Shown here: one piece after another, positions 30,909 through 40,532 of the stretch
How positions within the stretch are numbered: the stretch's first letter is position 1
Layout: the number at the start of each line of letters is the position of its first letter
NCBI GenBank assembly: GCA_964450405.1
Contig: CAYVCQ010000022.1
Span: forward strand, 6,278-70,277
Direction of reading: 5' to 3'
Source of the DNA: WRGT01 sp964450405
Lineage (GTDB): Bacteria > Spirochaetota > UBA4802 > UBA5550
DNA: 64,000 bases
Program-made: the position numbers and the translations under genes
The notes under the pieces: generated by a model
Told to the model about the DNA's origin: nothing
Database searches by the model: none
What the model saw: the letters and a program-made list of their open reading frames with translations, nothing else

Positions 30909-31979
30909 TTATTTTTTAATAAACATCTCGAGTTCTCTTACGCGTTCTTCTGTTGAGGGGTGTGTTGAGATATAATTGAAAAACTTTTGATTTTTTTCTG
31001 AAGAGTTCCGTTTGGTGAAGTCTGATTCAATTTTTGTTAGAATATTTGCCAGCAAAAGAGGTGAAAGATTATTCTCTGTGAGTACTCTGGCAGCATATCT
31101 GTCGGCAATTCGTTCGAAATCCCGTGAATATCCGGATTCTAATATCCATCCGGTCAGTGCCCCTGCAATAGTACTTACATCACCGATATATACTGCAATA
31201 AATGCCGCTATTGCGGAATTATGAATAACCTGTCTCAGGGAATGCCGGTATGCCACATGCCCTGCTTCATGAGAGTATACTGCAATGAGCTCATCATTGC
31301 TCTTTGCAATTTCAACAAGATGGTCAAGAATCAATATTGTACCGTCCGGAAGAGCAAAGGCATTTGCTCCTAGAATATCGCTTTTTCGGAATATAACTTT
31401 TACAGTCATTTCTTTTTGTTCGGGCAGTTTTATTCTTTTTAAATCTGATATAATACTTTCCTGTTTTTTAGATGAAAATCCGGAAGGGAAAATCCATTTT
31501 CCGTCAAGTGAATCTATTGAACTGCTTGTAATATAGGAAAGTACCGGTTGGGGCACCCTGTATGCAATGATCTCTGCGGCAAAGGGGAGTCCCCAGCGAT
31601 ATCCTGCTGCGAGCAGGATAAGTAGCATGATAAATGCAATACTGATAGTTCTCAGACTCCCCTGAATCCACGATGAAAAAGATTCCCTGTAACCCGCAGC
31701 GGACAGTTTTTTCCTGAGAGAAGCGCTATCTTCTATCTCGCAGTATGCGCCATCTTTGAACTTTATCAGTCGGCTGGTTCCGGCAAATGGTTCACTCACG
31801 GAAATACCGGCAACAGGTTCCTCCCGGGAGATGCCATCACCCTCAACAAAGCAGGTTAATATGTAAAGATAGAGTTTCACATTATACCGGGTGCTTGTCT
31901 TTCCGTCAAAATACAGGCAGGGAAAGCCTTCTCCGGGCTTGTATCCTTCGTCAGAACGAGATGTCAAGATCAAAGGCAC
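30909..31979 (-). CDS. M48-family membrane metalloprotease
   Basis: 356 aa from GTG at 31979, chosen for AGGAG seven bases upstream; an ATG 14 codons earlier lies deeper in the DUF898 gene and has no site. The N-terminal cytoplasmic domain (about 1-108) is not recognised. A membrane segment follows (about 110-128), then an M48 peptidase domain: zinc motif HEAGH at 237-241 and the downstream ERIAD (E289, D293). Family members such as HtpX, BepA and LoiP handle envelope protein quality control. It overlaps the end of the DUF898 gene by 29 bp, so the two are coupled. Confidence 0.85.
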   Translation of the reverse strand: MPLILTSRSDEGYKPGEGFPCLYFDGKTSTRYNVKLYLYILTCFVEGDGISREEPVAGISVSEPFAGTSRLIKFKDGAYCEIEDSASLRKKLSAAGYRESFSSWIQGSLRTISIAFIMLLILLAAGYRWGLPFAAEIIAYRVPQPVLSYITSSSIDSLDGKWIFPSGFSSKKQESIISDLKRIKLPEQKEMTVKVIFRKSDILGANAFALPDGTILILDHLVEIAKSNDELIAVYSHEAGHVAYRHSLRQVIHNSAIAAFIAVYIGDVSTIAGALTGWILESGYSRDFERIADRYAARVLTENNLSPLLLANILTKIESDFTKRNSSEKNQKFFNYISTHPSTEERVRELEMFIKK

Positions 31980-33012
31980 TTGAAATCTCCTCAGCTGCTG
32001 CTCCCACCTGGGGTGATGCATCAGCTATAAAACCATTCAGTCCATCATGAGCAATCACGGAAAGATTATTCATCCTGAATCTGATAATATTAATGAATGC
32101 CCATGGCCAGTAAAAACCCAGGGTTAGCACGGTGAGTAGGAAGTTTACTACGATTATCTTCAGGTAGCCCCATACTGTCAGGACTGATCGGAATCGCGAA
32201 GTACTTATAGTTGCGTTGTTCCATATCAGGTTTGTGATTTTAGTTTTATAAAACGGAAGAATTATGATTAAAAGGAAAAAATAAATTATGATTGGAATAA
32301 ATGACATCATCCACTTACTGTTGCCGCCGATCTGCATCACTGCTATTACTGCCACTAAGAAGCAGACGCATAAGATTATAATTGCGAAAAAGGCCAGCAG
32401 CATCTGAAGAAATATTTTATAAACGCTGCCAAGTGTAATATTAAGCGAAAACCGGGATTCTCCAAAAAAGGTATTATCAAATAGAAACTTCTTGAGTTTG
32501 CGTACCATTGCAGGGTAGCCTATACCCAGAGTGATACCAGCCCAGAGCCCGTATGCATAAATGCATTCAGCCGCTTGCCCAATGCTCCCCTTGAATCTAA
32601 AGTGTATACCCCGCCAGCTGCTGTTTCTCATGTTGAAAGCAAGTGAACGGACTATGAGCCATGGCAATGCAGCTAAAAATAGTCCCAGCACTATAAAGTA
32701 CATTATCAAATTAACCTTAGGCAGGACGTTGAGGGCAAAAATCAGCAGTACCATTATTATTCTTCCTTTGAGTATCGCGATAGGTGTTCCGTGATATTCA
32801 AAACCGGAATTATCAAGCTTAACGCTCCGGTAGATATATTGATTTAATCTTACTTTTGCCCAAGCTGAATAAATTCCAAAAGTCAGGATAGTCAGCAGCA
32901 TGTTGACTATCCATATTTTAAAATATTCTTGTCCGGAACCGGTAAACTCGAATTGATAGATTTCAGGTTCTGATAAAGATTGTTCCGCGGTTAACTCCTG
33001 CTGTATTGCCAT
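31951..33012 (-). CDS. DUF898 (YjgN-family) polytopic membrane protein
   Basis: 353 aa with about six to eight hydrophobic segments and the repeated family plan: FTGSGQEYFKIWIVNMLLTI..GIYSAWAKVR near the N-terminus, FRFKGSIGQAAECIY in the middle, and a last NFLLTVLTLGFYWPWAFINIIRF (about 293-315). YjgN-like proteins have no established activity. Adjacent DUF898 and M48 genes are often found together, which suggests an envelope-protein handling unit. The next gene upstream is mraZ on the other strand, 414 bp away. Confidence 0.85.
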   Translation of the reverse strand: MAIQQELTAEQSLSEPEIYQFEFTGSGQEYFKIWIVNMLLTILTFGIYSAWAKVRLNQYIYRSVKLDNSGFEYHGTPIAILKGRIIMVLLIFALNVLPKVNLIMYFIVLGLFLAALPWLIVRSLAFNMRNSSWRGIHFRFKGSIGQAAECIYAYGLWAGITLGIGYPAMVRKLKKFLFDNTFFGESRFSLNITLGSVYKIFLQMLLAFFAIIILCVCFLVAVIAVMQIGGNSKWMMSFIPIIIYFFLLIIILPFYKTKITNLIWNNATISTSRFRSVLTVWGYLKIIVVNFLLTVLTLGFYWPWAFINIIRFRMNNLSVIAHDGLNGFIADASPQVGAAAEEISSAFDLDISF

Positions 33013-33157
33013 TTATTACACCCTCTTTTATACATATCCAAAGGCTCGAATATTATATGGAGTTTTAAAAAAACAAGCCCTTTTTGCAATCAGGCATGTT
33101 TTTGCTGTTCTTAAGCTGCTACTATGTAATATTTGCCGAACAATTCGTATGTCTGAG

Positions 33158-33181
33158 TATCCGGAAATGCTTTTCCGGATA
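33158..33181. other. hairpin in the gap before mraZ
   Basis: TATCCGGAAA/TTTCCGGATA (10-bp stem, TGCT loop) followed by TTTTC lies in the 414-bp divergent spacer. It could be a terminator of a short unseen transcript or a leader structure. Otherwise the spacer (33013-33426) contains only the mraZ control region. Confidence 0.4.
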
Positions 33182-33351
33182 TTTTCTATAATTCTGATTC
33201 AATTGGATTAGGCTCTGACCCTCTGCTTCTTCCGAGTCCCGCTCCAGATGGTTTGGTTGATTTTATGGAAATTCAATGTATCGGCACAAACTCTAGCAAT
33301 ATTTAATCTATTTTTCCCAAAAATCCTTTTTATTTGTTGACATTTGACGGT

Positions 33352-33381
33352 AATTTGGTAGAAAGTGGGGAAACGTGGTGA
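33352..33381 (+). promoter_or_regulatory. MraZ-box-like 10-bp direct repeats
   Basis: AAAGTGGGGA (33362-33371) and AACGTGGTGA (33372-33381) are direct repeats with a 10-bp period, preceded by a weaker AATTTGGTAG (33352-33361). Repeated (T)GGG/GTGG boxes spaced about 10 bp, just upstream of mraZ, are the known target of MraZ. TTGACA at 33337 may be the -35; no good -10 is evident. Confidence 0.6.
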
Positions 33382-33426
33382 TAAATGTTGAATTTATACC
33401 GCTCACGGGGTTAAAAGTAAAATTAT

Positions 33427-33864
33427 ATGTTTATGGGCGAATATTCACCGGCACTCGATGAAAAGGGGAGAGTTGCAATCCCTGTGAAGTTGAGAAAGGC
33501 CTTCGGAGAGGAGGCTTCTATGGAGAAGCTGGTGGTTACCCATGGATTTGATAAGTGCCTCATGGCTTTTCGTGAAGAGGAGTGGAAGGTGTTTGTTGAA
33601 ACAAAGCTTATGCCTCTTTCGCAGAGCGATCCTAAAAACAGGATGAGTGTAAGGTTTCTTATCGGTGGAGCCAGTGAGTGCGAGCTTGATAAACAGGGTA
33701 GAATGGTAATTCCATCCTACCTCCTGAAATATGCAGAAATCGAAAGTGATGTTATAATTCTGGGGCTTAGCAATAAAATTGAGATCTGGTCAAAAGAGGT
33801 TTATGAAAACTACAAGCCTGAGGGAAGCGCACTTGAATCCTTCGCAAATGACCTGGGATTTTAA
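33427..33864 (+). CDS. mraZ: transcriptional regulator MraZ
   Basis: 145 aa. Two SpoVT/AbrB-like halves with the paired family motifs: SPALDEKGRVAIPVKLRKAF (about 8-27) and CELDKQGRMVIPSYLLKYA (about 83-101). It forms ring-like oligomers and represses its own dcw operon by binding the repeats upstream. First gene of a 13-gene cluster. The start could be the ATG at 33427 or 33433; the former matches the common MFMGEY N-terminus. Confidence 0.93.
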   Translation: MFMGEYSPALDEKGRVAIPVKLRKAFGEEASMEKLVVTHGFDKCLMAFREEEWKVFVETKLMPLSQSDPKNRMSVRFLIGGASECELDKQGRMVIPSYLLKYAEIESDVIILGLSNKIEIWSKEVYENYKPEGSALESFANDLGF

Positions 33865-33879
33865 GGGCTGTATAAGCTG

Positions 33880-34863
33880 ATGAGACATAATCTGAAGCCG
33901 GATGAATTCTTTAATCCTGCATATATTCACAAGCCGATTTTATGGCGGGAGATCGCTGATTTTATAAAAGGTTCTTTGAAAATGGGAGCGGGGCATCTGG
34001 CTGACTGCACTCTGGGAGAGGGGGGACACACTGAACTCCTTCTTAATATGTTTCCGGAACTTACTGTAACCGGATTTGAAAGAGACAGCAACATTCTGGA
34101 AAGAGCAAAGGAAAGACTATCAGGTTTTGGGAAAAGAATTTCCTTTGTTAACGATAATTTTTCATCAATGGCAGATTACTTTGAGGGTACAAAAAAGCCC
34201 GATTATATACTTTATGATTTTGGAATCTCCTCATATCATTTTGAAAAAAGCGGCAAGGGTTTTACTTTCTCTGCTGATGAGCCGCTTGATATGAGTCTCG
34301 ACGGTGAAGGTTTAAATGCATGGCATGTTATAAACAAATATCCGGTGCGGGAGCTTGAAAGAGTTTTTAAGGAGTACGGCGAGGAGAACTGGGCTGCGCA
34401 TATAGCGAAGATTATTGTTGAGAGAAGGGCGCTGGAGCCGGTGAATACTACGGCACAGCTTGCAAATATAGTTTTAGCTGCAATTCCAAAACATTTTCAT
34501 GTTAAAAATATTCACCCTGCCACGAGAATTTTTCAGGGTGTAAGAATTGAGGTTAACAGAGAGCTTCAGTCTATTGAAGAGGGTCTTAAAGGCGGATTTA
34601 AAGTTCTGGAGAACGATGGAGTGATGATGGCTATTTCGTTTCACTCTCTTGAAGACAGAATCGTTAAGAATTTTTTCAGAAGAATGAAGGATGGATGTCT
34701 CTGCACTGCAGAGCCTCAGCACTGTTTGTGCATGAACAAGCCGTTTATAAAGGTCTTAACAAAAAAACCGCTAGAGGCTGATGAGGACGAAGTGAGCTGG
34801 AATTACAGATCAAGAAGCGCAAAGCTCCGGGCAGCGGTAAAACTGAGGGATATCTCTAAATGA
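33880..34863 (+). CDS. rsmH: 16S rRNA (cytosine1402-N4)-methyltransferase
   Basis: 327 aa. SAM-binding motif ADCTLGEGGHTELLL (about 41-55); YILYDFGISSYHFE (about 109-122) matches the conserved DLGVSS region; DEPLDMSLD and the C-terminal ISFHSLEDRIVKNFF (about 253-267) are diagnostic of RsmH/MraW. It methylates the ribosomal P-site nucleotide C1402. It lies 15 bp after mraZ and overlaps ftsL by four bases. Confidence 0.95.
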   Translation: MRHNLKPDEFFNPAYIHKPILWREIADFIKGSLKMGAGHLADCTLGEGGHTELLLNMFPELTVTGFERDSNILERAKERLSGFGKRISFVNDNFSSMADYFEGTKKPDYILYDFGISSYHFEKSGKGFTFSADEPLDMSLDGEGLNAWHVINKYPVRELERVFKEYGEENWAAHIAKIIVERRALEPVNTTAQLANIVLAAIPKHFHVKNIHPATRIFQGVRIEVNRELQSIEEGLKGGFKVLENDGVMMAISFHSLEDRIVKNFFRRMKDGCLCTAEPQHCLCMNKPFIKVLTKKPLEADEDEVSWNYRSRSAKLRAAVKLRDISK

Positions 34864-35150
34864 AATATTTTTCCATAGTTTTAATGATAAGCTTCTTCGT
34901 TGTTTTCTATGTCTGGCAGAATATAGAGATGATGAAGATGAAAATGGATTATAAAAAGCTTATTAAAACTGCGCAGGAAGTTACTGTTGTTAATGATAAA
35001 TTGAAGTTTGAATTTGAGAGACTTAGAAGCTTCCGTTCTATAGAAGCCGGTGCTGAAAAAAACAATCTCAAAGTATTAGGGCCGGCAGATCTTATTGTAA
35101 TAAAAATTGATGAAGGCAGCAGAAACGTGAAGAAAGATGAAACAAAATGA
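34860..35150 (+). CDS. ftsL: FtsL-like divisome protein
   Basis: 96 aa. Very short cytoplasmic tail, one membrane helix (about 4-22), then a coiled coil (about 25-65) and a short polar tail. Sequence identity among FtsL proteins is low, so the call rests on topology, size and the conserved place between rsmH and the mur genes. It would form the FtsQ-FtsL-FtsB scaffold that activates septal peptidoglycan synthesis. Start and stop overlap both neighbours by 4 bp. Normally ftsI follows; here murE follows directly. Confidence 0.75.
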   Translation: MKYFSIVLMISFFVVFYVWQNIEMMKMKMDYKKLIKTAQEVTVVNDKLKFEFERLRSFRSIEAGAEKNNLKVLGPADLIVIKIDEGSRNVKKDETK

Positions 35151-36667
35151 AAATAAGTGAAATTATAAATAACTCCAAAGCGTTAGTTAAATCGGTGGGC
35201 GGATTAAATGACGCGGAGATTATATCTATAGAGTACGATTCAAGAAAAGGGAGGGAGGGAACCCTTTTTGCTGCTGTTGAGGGATTTGAAAGTGACGGTC
35301 ATTCATTCATTGGAAGTGCCGTCGATAATGGATGCAGATGTATTCTGATCTCTGAATCGAGATTGGGTGAATTTGCTCACCTTGCGGATAGAGGAGTTGC
35401 AATTCTTGTCTCTGAAAATACAAGACGCGCTCTATCCGCTGTCTCATCAGCTTTCTACGGTAATCCTTCAGCGCAGCTTTATGTTACCGGTATTACCGGA
35501 ACTAACGGGAAAACTTCAATTACGTATCTGCTGGAATCGGTTTATGCATCAAACGGTATCTCCTGCGGTGTTATCGGAACTGTGAATTACAGATGGGCAG
35601 GAAAAACTCTCCCTGCACCGAATACTACTCCGGAATCTAAAGATATTCAGGAGTTGTTGAGGATGATGCTGAACGATGGAGTGACTCATGTGATTATGGA
35701 GATTTCATCCCATGCACTTGAGCTTAATAGAACTGATGATATTGAGCTGGACAACGCTGTGTTCACAAATCTTACGGGTGATCATCTTGATTTTCACAAA
35801 ACTATAGATGCTTACTTTGACGCCAAGAAAAAACTTTTCGCAATTCTCGATAAGAGCCCGAAAAAAAACAGAACTGCAGTTGTAAATATCGATGATGACT
35901 ACGGCAGAGAAATATACAAAGAGAGAAAAAAATATTCATTCACAATGAAATCCTTCGGAACTGCCGGTGATGCGGATTTTAATGCGATAAACAACTCGAT
36001 AGATAACAGAATTACCGGCGTAAGGTACAGGCTGAACTGCGAGAAATCCAGCTATAATGTTTCTCTTAAGCTGGCTGGTAAATTTCAGGTTTACAACTCT
36101 CTTGCGGCATTTGCCTCTGCATATAATTCAGGAATAAACCGTGAGGCAGTGATTCGCGGATTAAGTCTTCTCTCTTCCGTTCCCGGAAGGCTGCAGGTCG
36201 TGGAGTCTAAACTTGGATTTTATGCTGTAGTTGATTACGCTCACACAGGTGATGCTCTTCTTAAGCTCCTTCAGTCGGTTAATGAAATGCCTCATGGAAA
36301 AGTTATAACAGTTTTCGGATGCGGCGGAGACAGGGACAAAACAAAACGTCCGGTAATGGGAAAAATTGCCTTCGATAATTCAGATATTGCAATAGTTACA
36401 AGCGACAATCCGCGGACTGAAGATCCGGAGCTAATCATTAAAGATGTTACAGCCGGGATGGGGACAGGAGATTTTATTGTTGAGCCCGATAGAGAGAAAG
36501 CCATTGAACTTGCGGTGGAGAGGGCTTCAGCCGGTGATATCGTGGTGCTTGCAGGTAAAGGTCACGAGGATTATCAGATAATAGGAAAGACAAAACGCCA
36601 TTTCGATGACAGGGAAATGGTTTTAAAATATATGAGCGAGAGAGAAAAGGTTGAAGGGAATATTTAA
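35147..36667 (+). CDS. murE: UDP-MurNAc-tripeptide synthetase MurE
   Basis: 506 aa, cytoplasmic Mur ligase. ATP site GITGTNGKTS (about 117-126). Carbamylated-lysine region and the substrate motif DNPR (420-423, in TSDNPRTEDP) plus GKGHEDYQ (about 470-477). DNPR is the signature of enzymes that add meso-diaminopimelate; lysine and ornithine enzymes differ at this position. Start ATG overlaps the ftsL stop. Confidence 0.94.
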   Translation: MKISEIINNSKALVKSVGGLNDAEIISIEYDSRKGREGTLFAAVEGFESDGHSFIGSAVDNGCRCILISESRLGEFAHLADRGVAILVSENTRRALSAVSSAFYGNPSAQLYVTGITGTNGKTSITYLLESVYASNGISCGVIGTVNYRWAGKTLPAPNTTPESKDIQELLRMMLNDGVTHVIMEISSHALELNRTDDIELDNAVFTNLTGDHLDFHKTIDAYFDAKKKLFAILDKSPKKNRTAVVNIDDDYGREIYKERKKYSFTMKSFGTAGDADFNAINNSIDNRITGVRYRLNCEKSSYNVSLKLAGKFQVYNSLAAFASAYNSGINREAVIRGLSLLSSVPGRLQVVESKLGFYAVVDYAHTGDALLKLLQSVNEMPHGKVITVFGCGGDRDKTKRPVMGKIAFDNSDIAIVTSDNPRTEDPELIIKDVTAGMGTGDFIVEPDREKAIELAVERASAGDIVVLAGKGHEDYQIIGKTKRHFDDREMVLKYMSEREKVEGNI

Positions 36668-38039
36668 AACAACCTCCGGAGAGATAGCGGCAATCATCGG
36701 CGGAAAGATTATTTCCGGCAGTTCCGATGTTGTTATTGAAACAATCTCTACGGATTCACGTGAACTCGGTGAAAATACTCTCTTTATTCCGATAGTCGGC
36801 GAGACCTTTGATGGTCATGATTTCATTGATGAACTTTCAGTCGGCGGAAAGATAGTCTGTTCTCTCGCAATGAAAGAAGGGCATGAGAAATCGACCGCTG
36901 ATTCCGGCACTACTCTGATTATCTGCGACAATACACTTGCAGCTCTGGGGAAAATTGGTAAATTCTACAGAGACAGGTTTAAGCCTGTAACTCTCGGGAT
37001 TACAGGTACCAATGGTAAGACAACAACGAAGGAACTTGTTTATGCAGTTCTCTCATCTGAATATAAAACTCATAAGAATGTAAAAAATTACAATAATGAG
37101 ATTGGAGTACCATTTACACTTCTTCAGCTTGATGAAAGCCATGAAGCTGCTGTGATTGAGATGGGAATGAATCATACCGGAGAGATTGAACGGCTCTCTC
37201 TTATGGTGTCTCCCGATATCGCGGTTATAACGAATGTCGGGGCTGGACATCTTGAGTTTCTCGGCAGTATGGAGAATGTTGCTTTTGCAAAATCCGAGAT
37301 TATTAAGGGGATGAAAAGCGGTTCCACTCTTATAGTTAATAAAGACACTGAATGTTTTCATATTATAAAGAAGCTCGCAGATGAAAAAGGTATTAAACTT
37401 TTTACATTCGGTCTTGATGCAGCTTCAGATCTCCGCCCCGATTCTTTTAAGCTTTCCGCAGAGAACACTGTAGTGGTATATAAAAAAGAAACTGTTACAG
37501 TCCCGCTGTACGGTAAACATAATGTGTATAATATCCTGGCCGCACTGGCTGTGGCTGAAACATTGAATATAAAAATATCTCAGGCCGCCGTGGCGCTTTC
37601 GCAGTTCGTAAATGTCGGCGGCAGAAGTGAAATAATTGACAGAAAATACACTGTTATAAATGATACCTACAATTCAAATCCTCTTTCGTCGCTCTTTGCT
37701 CTTGAATCAGTATGTGAAGTATTTCCCGGAAGAAGAAAAATTGCAGTCCTTGCGGATATGAAGGAACTGGGAGAATCATCCTGCGTCTATCATGTCAAAG
37801 TTGGTGAGTTTGCCGGGGAGAGGAAATTTGATCTTCTTCTTCTGTATGGAGAAATGGCTGTATATTACGAGAAGGGAGCTCTTTCTTCAGGAATGAACAG
37901 TTCCGCTGTGAAGATATTTGATTCGAAAGAAGAGGTCGTGGTTTATCTGAAGGAGTCTCTGAAAGAGAAAGATGTTGTTCTTGTTAAGGGTTCAAGATCC
38001 ATGAAAATGGAAGATGTAGTTAACAGAATTATTGATTGA
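36651..38039 (+). CDS. murF: UDP-MurNAc-pentapeptide synthetase MurF
   Basis: 462 aa from a TTG that overlaps murE by 17 bp. P-loop GITGTNGKTTTKE (about 113-125), VIEMGMNHTGEIERL (about 165-179), and NDTYNSNPLS (about 337-346) are MurF hallmarks. Adds D-Ala-D-Ala to the UDP-MurNAc-tripeptide. The gene for the dipeptide ligase (ddl) is not in this cluster. Confidence 0.94.
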   Translation: MKGIFKTTSGEIAAIIGGKIISGSSDVVIETISTDSRELGENTLFIPIVGETFDGHDFIDELSVGGKIVCSLAMKEGHEKSTADSGTTLIICDNTLAALGKIGKFYRDRFKPVTLGITGTNGKTTTKELVYAVLSSEYKTHKNVKNYNNEIGVPFTLLQLDESHEAAVIEMGMNHTGEIERLSLMVSPDIAVITNVGAGHLEFLGSMENVAFAKSEIIKGMKSGSTLIVNKDTECFHIIKKLADEKGIKLFTFGLDAASDLRPDSFKLSAENTVVVYKKETVTVPLYGKHNVYNILAALAVAETLNIKISQAAVALSQFVNVGGRSEIIDRKYTVINDTYNSNPLSSLFALESVCEVFPGRRKIAVLADMKELGESSCVYHVKVGEFAGERKFDLLLLYGEMAVYYEKGALSSGMNSSAVKIFDSKEEVVVYLKESLKEKDVVLVKGSRSMKMEDVVNRIID

Positions 38040-38047
38040 GGTAAAAA

Positions 38048-39133
38048 ATGTTTTATCATTTAATATTGCCGTTAAAAGAATATGTTTCATTCCTTAATAT
38101 TTTTCGATATATAAGTTTCAGATCTATGGCTGCCGCTGTCACAGCGCTGCTTCTTGTTCTTATTATGGGTAATCTGGTAATCAAATGGCTTCAGAGGCTA
38201 AAACTCGGAGAGGAGATCCGCGAGCTTGGTCCGGAGAGTCATAAGTCAAAGGCCGGGACACCGACAATGGGCGGGATAATTATTATTGGAGCGGTTATTG
38301 TTTCAATGTTCTTCTGGGGTAATTTTAAAAACCAGTATCTTGTAACTCTGATGATTGCAACTGTAATGCTTACTGCGCTAGGTTTTGTTGATGATTACAT
38401 AAAGTCAGTACGCAAACAGAAGGATGGAGTTAATCCTAAGGCAAAACTCTTTTTTCAGATTTTAATTGCGGCAGGAGTCGCTTGCAGTATATATTTTTTC
38501 CCGTCTAATGCAAAAGATGCTACTACACTTTACATTCCGTTCATGAATAATGCTCTAATGAATCTTGGAGGTTTGTGGATTGTATTTTCAGTGATAGTTA
38601 TTATCGGAAGTTCGAACGCGGTTAACCTTACAGATGGACTTGACGGACTTGCTACCGGAACTGTGGCGATTGTGGCAATGACTCTTGCATTAATGACTTA
38701 TTTAACAGGTAATATAAAAGCGGCAGATTATCTTTTAATTCCGTATATTGCTCAGAGTGCGGAGCTTACAGTTTTTCTGTCGGCGCTAATCGGCGCTCTT
38801 ATAGGTTTTCTCTGGTTCAACAGCAATCCGGCTACGGTGTTTATGGGTGACACCGGTTCACTTGCGCTTGGCGGGATTATCGGGATTGTGGCTGTTATGA
38901 TAAAGAAAGAGATTTTTCTTTTTATTGTAGGAGGAGTTTTCGTCATTGAGGCTCTTTCGGTTATAATACAGGTTGTTTCATTCAAGTCCAGAGGGAAGAG
39001 AGTATTTAAAATGGCGCCGATTCATCATCACTTTGAACTTTCAGGATGGCCTGAGCAGAAGGTAGTTGTGCGGATGTGGATACTCGGAATACTCCTTGCG
39101 ATACTCGGTCTTTCGTCTCTTAAAATTTTATAG
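38048..39133 (+). CDS. mraY: phospho-MurNAc-pentapeptide transferase MraY
   Basis: 361 aa, about ten membrane helices. Catalytic motifs seen: GFVDDYIKS (about 116-124), SNAVNLTDGLDGLATG (about 189-204), FMGDTGSL (about 265-272), and the HHHFELSGWPE loop (about 327-337). Transfers phospho-MurNAc-pentapeptide to undecaprenyl phosphate, making lipid I. GAGG precedes the ATG, 8 bp after murF. Confidence 0.96.
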   Translation: MFYHLILPLKEYVSFLNIFRYISFRSMAAAVTALLLVLIMGNLVIKWLQRLKLGEEIRELGPESHKSKAGTPTMGGIIIIGAVIVSMFFWGNFKNQYLVTLMIATVMLTALGFVDDYIKSVRKQKDGVNPKAKLFFQILIAAGVACSIYFFPSNAKDATTLYIPFMNNALMNLGGLWIVFSVIVIIGSSNAVNLTDGLDGLATGTVAIVAMTLALMTYLTGNIKAADYLLIPYIAQSAELTVFLSALIGALIGFLWFNSNPATVFMGDTGSLALGGIIGIVAVMIKKEIFLFIVGGVFVIEALSVIIQVVSFKSRGKRVFKMAPIHHHFELSGWPEQKVVVRMWILGILLAILGLSSLKIL

Positions 39134-39146
39134 AAGGTTGAACCGG

Positions 39147-40532
39147 ATGATTGAAGATTATAAAAAAGTTCTTGTCGTAGGTCTTGGTTACAGGACAGGT
39201 GTTGCAGCCGCAGGATTTCTATCTGCTCGCGGAGTCGATGTTACTGTCTCTGATATCAAGAGCGAAGATGAACTTAAAGATCTGATCATGAAGCTTGACT
39301 CTTCTGTTAAAGTTATTGTTGGACATCAGAATCCCGAGATACTCGACGCGGGATTTGACCTTATAGTCCTGAGCCCTGGAGTTCCTGCAACGATTCCTCT
39401 GATTCAGGAGGCTTACAATAGAAAAATACCTGTAATCTCCGAGATTGAACTTGCATTTAGAAATATGAAGGGCAGTTTCGTGGGAATTACCGGCACAGAT
39501 GGAAAATCTACAACTACAAGTTTAACAGGTCATATATTTAAAGAACTTGGATTTGAGACATTTATCGGCGGCAACATCGGTATACCTCTTATATCCTTTG
39601 CCGATCAGACAACAGATAAATCTGTAACTGTAATTGAACTATCATCATTCATGCTGGAAACAGTCGATACATTCAAGCCCGATGTGGCGGCAATACTTAA
39701 CGTGACACCGGATCATCTGGACCGTTACAAAGACATGGATGGATACTACGAGGCAAAGAAAAGTATTTTTAAACTCCAGGATAATAGCGACTTTTTTATA
39801 TATAATAGAGATAATGAAATTCTTGAGAATGGCAGAAGGGAATTCCCGTCACGCACTTTGACATTTTCAATCGATGATGACAGTGCAGATTCATTTTACA
39901 GAGATGGAATCGTATACATCATTCATGAAGGTTCCACGATTCCTGTGGTAAAGGTAAAAAAACTGAATATAATCGGAATTCATAATATTCAGAATGTGAT
40001 GGCTTCGATTCTTATGGTGGATTCTCTCCATAAAAAACTCGGCATTGAACCGGACTTTGCAATGATTGCAGAGGCATGCTATTCATTTAAAGGACTGGAG
40101 CACCGCATGGAGTTTGCCGGTGATTATAGGGGTAGGACTTTTGTAAATGATTCGAAGGCCACAACAATCGGCGCTGTTGAGATGGCGGTGAAAAGCATTA
40201 AAGATAAAGGTGTAGTAATAATCGGCGGAAGAACTAAGGGGGATGACTACTCAAGACTCCGTGATATAATCGGCCCGAAGGCGAGATGTATTGTTCTCAT
40301 TGGTGAATCATCCGATATGTTTTCAGAAATTTTCAGCGGTTTTAACATTGTACGCGCTTCCACCATGGAGGATGCTGTTTTAAAATCTATGAAAAATTCT
40401 GAAGAGGGAGATATGATTCTTCTGTCACCCGCATGCGCTTCATTTGATATGTTCAGCAGCTATGACGAAAGGGGCAAAGTGTTCAAGGAATGTTTTAATA
40501 AACTTTCGAAAGGGGAAATCTCTTGGATCTGA
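39147..40532 (+). CDS. murD: UDP-MurNAc-L-alanine:D-glutamate ligase MurD
   Basis: 461 aa from ATG at 39147, the start that matches the family (KKVLVVGLGYRTGVAAAGFL, an NAD-like first domain); longer frames run back into mraY. P-loop GITGTDGKSTTTS (about 112-124), LNVTPDHLDRY (about 186-196) and FVNDSKATT (about 332-340) are diagnostic. Overlaps ftsW by 10 bp. Confidence 0.94.
   Translation: MIEDYKKVLVVGLGYRTGVAAAGFLSARGVDVTVSDIKSEDELKDLIMKLDSSVKVIVGHQNPEILDAGFDLIVLSPGVPATIPLIQEAYNRKIPVISEIELAFRNMKGSFVGITGTDGKSTTTSLTGHIFKELGFETFIGGNIGIPLISFADQTTDKSVTVIELSSFMLETVDTFKPDVAAILNVTPDHLDRYKDMDGYYEAKKSIFKLQDNSDFFIYNRDNEILENGRREFPSRTLTFSIDDDSADSFYRDGIVYIIHEGSTIPVVKVKKLNIIGIHNIQNVMASILMVDSLHKKLGIEPDFAMIAEACYSFKGLEHRMEFAGDYRGRTFVNDSKATTIGAVEMAVKSIKDKGVVIIGGRTKGDDYSRLRDIIGPKARCIVLIGESSDMFSEIFSGFNIVRASTMEDAVLKSMKNSEEGDMILLSPACASFDMFSSYDERGKVFKECFNKLSKGEISWI

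Noticed and set aside
39066..39146. Upstream start for murD
   Set aside because: The extension lies inside mraY and precedes the conserved MurD N-terminus at 39147.
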